The translations under genes were made by a program, and so were the position numbers. A DNA stretch of 64,000 nt, taken from an uncultured Candidatus Saccharibacteria bacterium. GTDB lineage: Bacteria > Patescibacteriota > Saccharimonadia > Saccharimonadales > Saccharimonadaceae. The stretch lies in the NCBI GenBank assembly GCA_938030095.1, contig CALHGK010000005.1, forward strand, positions 133,213 through 197,212. Direction: 5' to 3'. A model generated the notes under the pieces. It saw only the letters and a program-made list of their open reading frames with translations, made no database searches and was not told where the DNA came from. Positions 58,391-64,000 of this stretch are shown piece after piece (positions within the stretch are counted from its first letter, which is position 1; each line of letters starts with the position of its first letter).

Positions 58391-60133
58391 ATGGCGGGTC
58401 GCAATTCGATAGATGGTTTTCGGTCGCAGAGTAGCGGGACGGTGGATAGACGTCCTCGCTCGCTTCGTCGTGCTGATGGCTCGATGCCGCGGATGGGCCG
58501 CTCGATGACGGGCACGGCTGGCTCTAGTGGCAGCTTGGCCACAGCAGAGCAGCCAAGGAATTATACACCACGCCGCAGTGCGTCTATTAGCACCAACAAC
58601 CCCAGTAGTAGCCTAACCGATTTCGACATCAATCCAAGCGACAATATATTTGCTGACCTCGAGCAGGGCAGCGGCACGCGAGGCCACAAAGGCCGCAAGA
58701 AGCCACAATCAACGCGGCGCAAATGGATCAAGCGCATTATCATCGCTCTCGTCATTATTGGTGTGGGCTTTGGTGCGATGCTGCTGTGGCGGGCCTTTAT
58801 GGCGAGTTCGCATATCTTTAAAGGTGATATCTTTGGCTTGATTCAACAAAAGGAGCTCAAGGCAGATAGCAATGGCCGGAGCAATATTCTCTTGCTTGGT
58901 ACATCGGAGGATGACCCAGGCCATGAGGGGTCGTATCTGACTGACTCTATCATGATCTTGAGTATTAGCCAGAGCAAAAAGGATGCCTATATGATTAGCA
59001 TCCCGCGCGACCTCTATGTCAAATATCGCCGGTCGTGTAACTCTGGCAATGCAGGTAAGATTAATGAGTACTTCAACTGCGTTAATAGTGATTGGTCGAG
59101 CACCGAGGCAGAGGATGAGCGCCAAGCGGCTTCGCGCAAGTTCTTTGGCAATATTGTGGGGCTAGACTTGCAATACAGTGTGCATGTGAACTACACCGTG
59201 CTGCGCGACCTCGTCTCGGCACTGGGTGGCATCAAAGTAACAATTGAGAGCCGTGACCCCCGTGGCCAGATGGATGGTAACTTTGACTGGAAATGTCGGG
59301 GTGGAAACCCTCGCGCGAGCCATGCCACGATGGTTAAGAATTGCCCGCCGAATGGCCACTTCATCGACTATCCCAATGGGCCGGTCAATCTCGATGCTGA
59401 GCATGCGCTCTACTTAGCGCAGGCACGCGGTGCCTCGGGTATATCGTATGGCTTCGAGCAGTCTAACTTCGACCGCGAGAAGAACCAACAAAAGGTGCTC
59501 GTGGCTATCAAAGAAAAGGCAACGAGTGCCGGCACCCTGACGAACTTTGGTGCGGTGACGGGGATCATCGACGCACTGGGCAAGAACCTCCGTACCAACT
59601 TTGAGACAAGTGAGATCCGTACACTTATGTCGCTGGGGCAAAATATTAAGAGTGATGCTATTAAGAGTGTGAGCCTACTAAACACAACCGTTGGTGACCT
59701 AGTGGTGGCGCAGACGGTTGGTGGTATTAGCTCGGTCGTACCCGCAGCTGGCACATACGATTATAGCCAGATCCAAGCGTACATCAACAAGACGCTCAAT
59801 GCCACAGAGGTATCCAAAGAGTCAGCCCATGTCGTTGTCCTCAATGCATCAGGTGCATCAGGGGTGGCCAAGCGCGAGGCAGACAAGCTAGAGAAGCTTG
59901 GCATGGTCATCGATAGCATTGATAACGCTCCAAGCAGCGGTAGCGCAGGGAGTAACAAGATCTACCAAGTGGCTGGGAGAGCTAGCGCGCCACACACCAA
60001 GGCTAAGCTAGAGTCGATCTATCATGCTCAGGCTACTACTGGCACACCACCAGTGACTACTGGCAGCCACACGCAGTTCGTTGTCGTGGTTGGCCAGTCC
60101 ACGACGGGTACTTCGTCGGCAATTAGCGATTAG
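58391..60133 (+). CDS. LytR-CpsA-Psr (LCP) family glycopolymer ligase with LytR_C domain
   Basis: The 580-residue protein has a disordered cytosolic N-terminus of about 115 residues (Ser/Arg-rich). A membrane helix lies at about 118-140. The LCP catalytic domain shows NILLLGTSEDDPG, RTD-like LTDSIMILSI, ISIPRDLYVKY and the C-terminal RxxN-like QSNFDREKNQQKVL. A LytR_C domain near 470-560 (VVVLNASGASGVAKREADKL) follows. LCP enzymes transfer lipid-linked polymers to peptidoglycan or proteins. The extra pair of Cys within the catalytic domain (KCRGGN, KNCPP) suggests disulfides. TATAGT is 11 bases upstream. Confidence 0.92.
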   Translation: MAGRNSIDGFRSQSSGTVDRRPRSLRRADGSMPRMGRSMTGTAGSSGSLATAEQPRNYTPRRSASISTNNPSSSLTDFDINPSDNIFADLEQGSGTRGHKGRKKPQSTRRKWIKRIIIALVIIGVGFGAMLLWRAFMASSHIFKGDIFGLIQQKELKADSNGRSNILLLGTSEDDPGHEGSYLTDSIMILSISQSKKDAYMISIPRDLYVKYRRSCNSGNAGKINEYFNCVNSDWSSTEAEDERQAASRKFFGNIVGLDLQYSVHVNYTVLRDLVSALGGIKVTIESRDPRGQMDGNFDWKCRGGNPRASHATMVKNCPPNGHFIDYPNGPVNLDAEHALYLAQARGASGISYGFEQSNFDREKNQQKVLVAIKEKATSAGTLTNFGAVTGIIDALGKNLRTNFETSEIRTLMSLGQNIKSDAIKSVSLLNTTVGDLVVAQTVGGISSVVPAAGTYDYSQIQAYINKTLNATEVSKESAHVVVLNASGASGVAKREADKLEKLGMVIDSIDNAPSSGSAGSNKIYQVAGRASAPHTKAKLESIYHAQATTGTPPVTTGSHTQFVVVVGQSTTGTSSAISD

Positions 60134-60440
60134 TGAGTGTAGTTTAATAAGCCGATAAGCTTCTGTGTTCGGTGTATAGTTACAAGGTTGTGCGGAGTAT
60201 TAACTTTTAACCTTTGAACCAAAGTAGATCATTATAATAACCCTTTCCTTCGTCGAATAAGGTAGCGAGAAGGGGGTTATTTCCATCTGTGAAGTACAAG
60301 AACGGTGATTTGCCGATTGTATAGCATCATTGCTATTGCCAAAATATGGTAGTGTTTGCACGGTTTTACATTGCCCAGCCTTAGCTTTACCTACGACGAG
60401 TTGTGTGGCTAAGCTGCGAGATACGAAAATACCTATCGTC
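60134..60440. other. Intergenic region between convergent genes, with a terminator-like hairpin
   Basis: AATAACCC (60236-60243) pairs with GGGTTATT (60274-60281) around a long loop. It may end either the LCP or the opposite gene. Nothing else was seen in this stretch. Confidence 0.4.
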
Positions 60441-60833
60441 TTATCGCCCACGATACCAAAATTGTTGCGTCTTCATCCACTCAGGGTCCTGGGTGGAGAG
60501 CTTTGCGTTATTGAGTTCATTCCAACATCGTTCAATGCTGGTACGAAAGAGTGATTCCTGAACCTGGATTGACGAGCCATTCACAATGCGATGTGGCAAA
60601 CCACGACTCGCAAAGCACTGAGCAGCTGCATCAAATAGCTTGCGATCTGTCACTTGCCGTACATTCAACACCTCTTTGTATGAACCTGATGGGAAGTGCA
60701 GTGGTATCTCACTGCTAATGTAGCCAGTCAAAGCAAAGGCAGTCACCGGTACAGTTATAACAAGGAGAGGTGCGAGGATGGCGGCGGCCACCCAATGTTG
60801 CTTGGTGTTGCGAAAATGGAGTTTGTGTGCCAT
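60441..60833 (-). CDS. Small single-span exported or membrane protein
   Basis: The 130-residue protein has a basic start, one hydrophobic helix (about 15-36; AILAPLLVITVPVTAFAL) that could be a signal peptide (A-L-T-G), and a soluble domain with two Cys (AAAQCFASRG and RCWNEL). TATAGT is 8 bases before the ATG. No family is known. It is AT-richer than its neighbours. Confidence 0.65.
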   Translation of the reverse strand: MAHKLHFRNTKQHWVAAAILAPLLVITVPVTAFALTGYISSEIPLHFPSGSYKEVLNVRQVTDRKLFDAAAQCFASRGLPHRIVNGSSIQVQESLFRTSIERCWNELNNAKLSTQDPEWMKTQQFWYRGR

Positions 60834-61196
60834 ATATACCCACTATAGAACCATAGTGCTGTTGGGTCAAGCAAAGACCGTCTGATTTTTAGAGTCTTTC
60901 TTGAGCAGTATTCTCCTCACCTCGCCATATTACCCTGATAAATTGCGACACGAGCTAACGCCCTTCGCGCACCAACTTGTTCACGCTTATCTAAACGTAT
61001 CATTAATAATTTCTTTATGCTCTAGCAGAGGAAGAGTGGGGGAAAGCAGCATACGATCTTATCGTGAGGTTCTGTAACTTAGGCGTAGCAAGACAAACTG
61101 CGGAACTAGCACAGCCAGTACAGTAGTACAGTAGAGAGTAGAATGTTCTCGCCCTAGGCTCTTATTTTTTCGCCCAAAATGGTATAATAAAAGGCA
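60834..61196. other. Divergent intergenic region
   Basis: About 360 bp between divergent promoters. A tandem TACAGTAG TACAGTAG (61119-61134) is the only small repeat seen. No gene is supported. Confidence 0.4.
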
Positions 61197-61979
61197 ATGG
61201 ATTTTTTGCATGGTACACATCGTCAGTCTCGGGTCAGTGAGGTCGTTTATGTGGCGCTCAATCTTGGCCTCGCAACGCTACTGTTTCTGATCGTCCTAGA
61301 GGTGCAGTCGCCTTGGCTGGCGTTGGCACTGGTGATTGCCAGTAAGTGGCGCGCGCTCGCGGTGCGGCCCCGCTTTTGGCTTGCCAATATTGTGGCAAAT
61401 ATGATCGACCTCACGGTAGGCATTAGCGTCGTGATGCTGATGTATGCTGCCAGTGGAGTGATCTGGCTGCAGGTTGTCTTGGCGGTGCTGCATGCACTGT
61501 GGCTAGTGGTGCTCAAGCCACGATCGGATCGCCGCTCGGTGGCTATTCAGGCGGGCGTTGGCGTTTTTCTTGGGGCGACGGCTCTTGCCATGAGCTCCTA
61601 CCGGTGGGATGCTGCCCTGGTGGTGCTACCGCTGTGGGTGCTGGGGTACTGTGCTGCACGGCATATTCTCGGTAGCTATGAGGAGCCACTCACGCGCACT
61701 TATGCGCTGATTACTGCGACAGTCTTTGCGGAGCTTGGCTGGGTGAGCTACCACTGGATGTTTGCTTATACCATCTCTGGCCTAGGGGCGATCAAGCTTG
61801 CACAGTTGCCGCTCTTTTTGGTGCTCTTTGGCTTTGTGTGCGAGCGTGCCTATAATAGCTACTATCAGCATGGTGTGGTGCGCGGGGCAGATATTGTCTT
61901 GCCATCGACACTGGCGGTTGGGCTTGTGCTGACGCTTTTGCTGTTGTTTAACAGCCTCAGCGCTACTGGCCTTGCATAG
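61197..61979 (+). CDS. Eight-span membrane protein of unknown function
   Basis: The 260-residue protein has about eight short hydrophobic helices with few charged residues between. Basic segments are VIASKWRALAVRPRF and LKPRSDRRSV. I recognise no motif. TATAAT is 8 bases before the ATG. It precedes htrA by 38 bases on the same strand, so the two probably share a transcript. A role in envelope quality control is a guess from context. Confidence 0.7.
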   Translation: MDFLHGTHRQSRVSEVVYVALNLGLATLLFLIVLEVQSPWLALALVIASKWRALAVRPRFWLANIVANMIDLTVGISVVMLMYAASGVIWLQVVLAVLHALWLVVLKPRSDRRSVAIQAGVGVFLGATALAMSSYRWDAALVVLPLWVLGYCAARHILGSYEEPLTRTYALITATVFAELGWVSYHWMFAYTISGLGAIKLAQLPLFLVLFGFVCERAYNSYYQHGVVRGADIVLPSTLAVGLVLTLLLLFNSLSATGLA

Positions 61980-62017
61980 CCGAGGCAAATGAGAAAAGGG
62001 TAAAGGGGAAAGAGGTT

Positions 62018-63223
62018 ATGAATCAACAACCGCAGATGACAGCGCAAGACCAGCGGGCGGCGCGTGCCATGCGTCAATCAAAAATCATGTCTATTATTGC
62101 AGCGGGTGCACTTGCCCTTGTCTTCGTTGTGGCAATGGCAATGTGGGTGTATTTGCGGGCGATTGATCGCAATGCGACCGTCACTGAGCGCGATCAGGTT
62201 AGCACCGATGGTAACCTCGCTCCCACCGCCGATGAATCTGCAGTAGCTAATGTAGCCGACAAAGCATCAAAGAGCGTCGTGTCTATCATCACCAACATCG
62301 AAGAGTCATCATCCCTCCGCACGACGACTCGCCAGTCAGCGGCAGCAGGCACTGGCATTATTGTCAGCAAAGATGGTTACATCGTCACAAACAAACATGT
62401 TGTGTCTAAGGCAAGTTCTATCCGTGTCATTGCCTCGGACGGCACGCGCTATGACGACGTTCGAGTGGTGGGCGAGGACCCGCTTAATGACATTGCCTAC
62501 CTCAAGCTCGAGGTGGGTAATACCGTGCTCATACCATTGTCGCTCGGTGACTCAGCAACGGTGCGGGTGGGGCAGTCGGTTGTGGCGATTGGCAACGCAC
62601 TAGGCCGCTACCAAAACACCGTCACCAGCGGCATCATCTCTGGCAAAGGGCGACCCGTGACGGCGTCTACATCGGGCAATAGCACCCAGCGAACGGAAAG
62701 CCTAACTGATCTTATCCAAACCGATGCTGCCGTGAATTCTGGTAATTCTGGTGGGCCATTGCTTAACCGCTCGGGGCAGGTGATTGGCATCAATGTAGCA
62801 GTGGCAACAAACGCTCAGGGCATTAGCTTTGCCATCCCCGTCAATGCGATGAAGGGGACGCTCAAGTCAGTCTTGGCGGGTAAGGGAGTGCGCCGGGCCT
62901 ATCTTGGAGCGCGCTATGTGATGCTCACGCCGGATGTTGCCAAACAGGTCGGTGCTTCGGCCAAGGAAGGCGCGTATGTGATGACAAGTGGCGACAAAAG
63001 CGCGATTGTAGCAGGTAGCCCAGCTGATAAAGCCGGCCTCCGTGAGAAGGACGTCATTACCAAGATCAATAGCCTCGTTGTGGGCAAGCAAGGCGACGTC
63101 TCGAGTTTGATTGGCGAATACCAGCCTGGCGACGTTGTAGCCCTCACCATCCTCCGTGACGGCAAAGAGCGCGTCGTGCGCGTGACCCTGAGCGAGTATC
63201 AGGGCGGAGAGAGTGGGGAGTAG
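62018..63223 (+). CDS. htrA: HtrA/DegP-like serine protease with PDZ domain
   Basis: The 401-residue protein has a membrane anchor (about 24-48) and a trypsin-like domain. The triad is His in VTNKHVVSKA (about 126), Asp in LNDIAYLKL (about 159) and Ser in NSGNSGGPLL (about 245). One PDZ domain follows (about 295-395; SPADKAGLREKDVITKINS). It would degrade or refold damaged exported proteins. AGAGG lies just before ATG 62018, so it has a Shine-Dalgarno and a possible internal start after the preceding gene. Confidence 0.94.
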   Translation: MNQQPQMTAQDQRAARAMRQSKIMSIIAAGALALVFVVAMAMWVYLRAIDRNATVTERDQVSTDGNLAPTADESAVANVADKASKSVVSIITNIEESSSLRTTTRQSAAAGTGIIVSKDGYIVTNKHVVSKASSIRVIASDGTRYDDVRVVGEDPLNDIAYLKLEVGNTVLIPLSLGDSATVRVGQSVVAIGNALGRYQNTVTSGIISGKGRPVTASTSGNSTQRTESLTDLIQTDAAVNSGNSGGPLLNRSGQVIGINVAVATNAQGISFAIPVNAMKGTLKSVLAGKGVRRAYLGARYVMLTPDVAKQVGASAKEGAYVMTSGDKSAIVAGSPADKAGLREKDVITKINSLVVGKQGDVSSLIGEYQPGDVVALTILRDGKERVVRVTLSEYQGGESGE

Positions 63224-63257
63224 AGCGAGTCGTTGTGCTACCTACTCCTTGTTGCCT

Positions 63258-64000
63258 CTAATCCAACGCTTCGTACTCAAGTCCAAGATAGTAAGGCATC
63301 AGCCGATCAGTGCCAGGATCCAGCTGATCATCAGGCGTGTAGGGGTTTGGGTCTTCGGGATTGACCCATCCCCAATAGCGCAACTGACTCGGTGTCTTGA
63401 CTTGGCTAATATCTCGCAGTCGTATAACGCAAGCATGAGCTATGTCAGCGATCGCTTTGTTGTGGAGCGGCCATCGGCAGTCACGCCCCCAGTTTGGAAT
63501 TGTTGGATCGTTGCGAGCAAACCCCAGGCCATTGAGCGTTTGGCGCTGCTCGCTGGTGAATGATGCTTTGCGTATTCCGATATCTTCTCCAGTAAACTCG
63601 GCAGTTACAGCATAGTCGAGCGATAGATCGTCGTGGATGCAGAATTGGACGAAAGGAAGATGGTCTGGACTCTGCGAATCAGCAATGATTAGGAAAGAAC
63701 GCCGGGGGAGCCTTGAGATTGTGAGGGCTAGCTGTTCTTCAAACGCGGCCCATGTTAGATCGTCACCTCGACGCAAGATATAGTCTTTGCCATCCTTCTG
63801 AAACGCTTTGCTTGGGATAGCAGTCTTGATGACGCCAAGATCGCGCAGTGGAAATACGCGGCTGAAGATATAGTCTCCTATGAACTCGTTGAGCGTTATT
63901 CCGCCCTGCTCAAGTCGCGCGCGTCGTGGACTCACAATGAGCAGAGGAGGCCAACCATGAGGGTGGACTATTTCGACGAAGCAATTGTGCGGACCTTGCC
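63258..64000 (-). CDS. Partial TY-Chap/YbjN-like protein, N-terminus beyond window
   Basis: The frame is open from the stop at 63258 to the right edge, so the start is missing; the GTG at 63935 is not a needed start. The visible part (about 247 residues) reads as repeated alpha-beta units. FVEIVHPHGWPPLLIVSPRR near the start is echoed by FVQFCIHDDLSLDYAVTAEFT later, followed by LNGLGFARNDPTIPNWGRD. The V-Q/E-F strand plus LG-x-P-x-NW pattern is typical of YbjN-like peptide-binding chaperone domains (TY-Chap). Two copies would suggest an internal duplication. The function, perhaps as a secretion chaperone or immunity-type protein, is uncertain. Confidence 0.55.
   Translation of the reverse strand, partial: QGPHNCFVEIVHPHGWPPLLIVSPRRARLEQGGITLNEFIGDYIFSRVFPLRDLGVIKTAIPSKAFQKDGKDYILRRGDDLTWAAFEEQLALTISRLPRRSFLIIADSQSPDHLPFVQFCIHDDLSLDYAVTAEFTGEDIGIRKASFTSEQRQTLNGLGFARNDPTIPNWGRDCRWPLHNKAIADIAHACVIRLRDISQVKTPSQLRYWGWVNPEDPNPYTPDDQLDPGTDRLMPYYLGLEYEALD

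Noticed and set aside
1..64000. CRISPR array, rRNA operon, prophage or insertion sequence
   Set aside because: No regularly spaced repeats, rRNA-like sequence, transposase, integrase or phage structural genes were seen.

Overview
The window most resembles a chromosomal segment of a Patescibacteria/CPR bacterium, probably Candidatus Saccharibacteria (TM7). This is inferred from its gene families, not from an rRNA, which is absent. Supporting signs are: very compact gene order; TGA used as a normal stop; a MurT/GatD pair; MurA fused to an XRE-type helix-turn-helix; a membrane-anchored two-domain Clp-like ATPase; a type IV pseudopilin operon; a TraG/VirD4-like ATPase without a conjugation operon; and many genes whose -10 box lies 6-9 bases before the start codon, which implies leaderless mRNAs. 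Eight tRNA genes are scattered singly (Arg x3, Gly, His, Lys, Glu, Gln), all with encoded CCA.

Layout. 0-11.7 kb: partial membrane gene, small kinase, prepilin, HdeD-like protein, membrane glycosyltransferase, OpgC-like acyltransferase, gatD-murT, and a small membrane protein overlapping the Clp-like ATPase. 11.7-13.5 kb: tRNA-Gly followed by a cassette (histidine phosphatase and SpoT-type HD protein) bounded by 53-bp inverted repeats. 13.5-20.7 kb: sugar transferase, tgt with a queuosine-precursor transporter, MFS transporter, HTH-murA. 20.9-28 kb: glyA, major pilin, three-gene pseudopilin operon, murB, folD, TM2 protein. 28-39.8 kb: hypotheticals, divergent response regulator and histidine kinase, candidate ncRNA, GNAT, GH5 glucanase, ybaB-recR, lytic transglycosylase, DHH phosphoesterase-cysS. 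39.9-42.6 kb: island of unrecognised, lower-GC small genes, one frameshifted. 42.7-64 kb: AI-2E-type exporter, membrane protease, P-type ATPase, a frameshifted gene with a C7 tract, SpeD-like pseudoenzyme, TraG-like ATPase, parAB, lepB, LCP protein, htrA and a partial gene.

How the genes connect. Peptidoglycan synthesis and remodelling dominate (murA, murB, murT-gatD, lytic transglycosylase, LCP). The clearest regulatory signal is a 20-bp palindrome, ATATATCA-N4-TGATATAT, found over the -10 region of only two genes in the window, HTH-murA and murB. This suggests that the MurA fusion protein is itself the regulator of both. Surface attachment (pilins, secretion-type ATPase, signal peptidase) and salvage (queuosine transporter and Tgt) fit a host-associated epibiont. 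Several families have lost canonical metal or catalytic residues (MurT zinc ribbon, RecR zinc finger, SpeD Ser/His, first His of the DHH protein).
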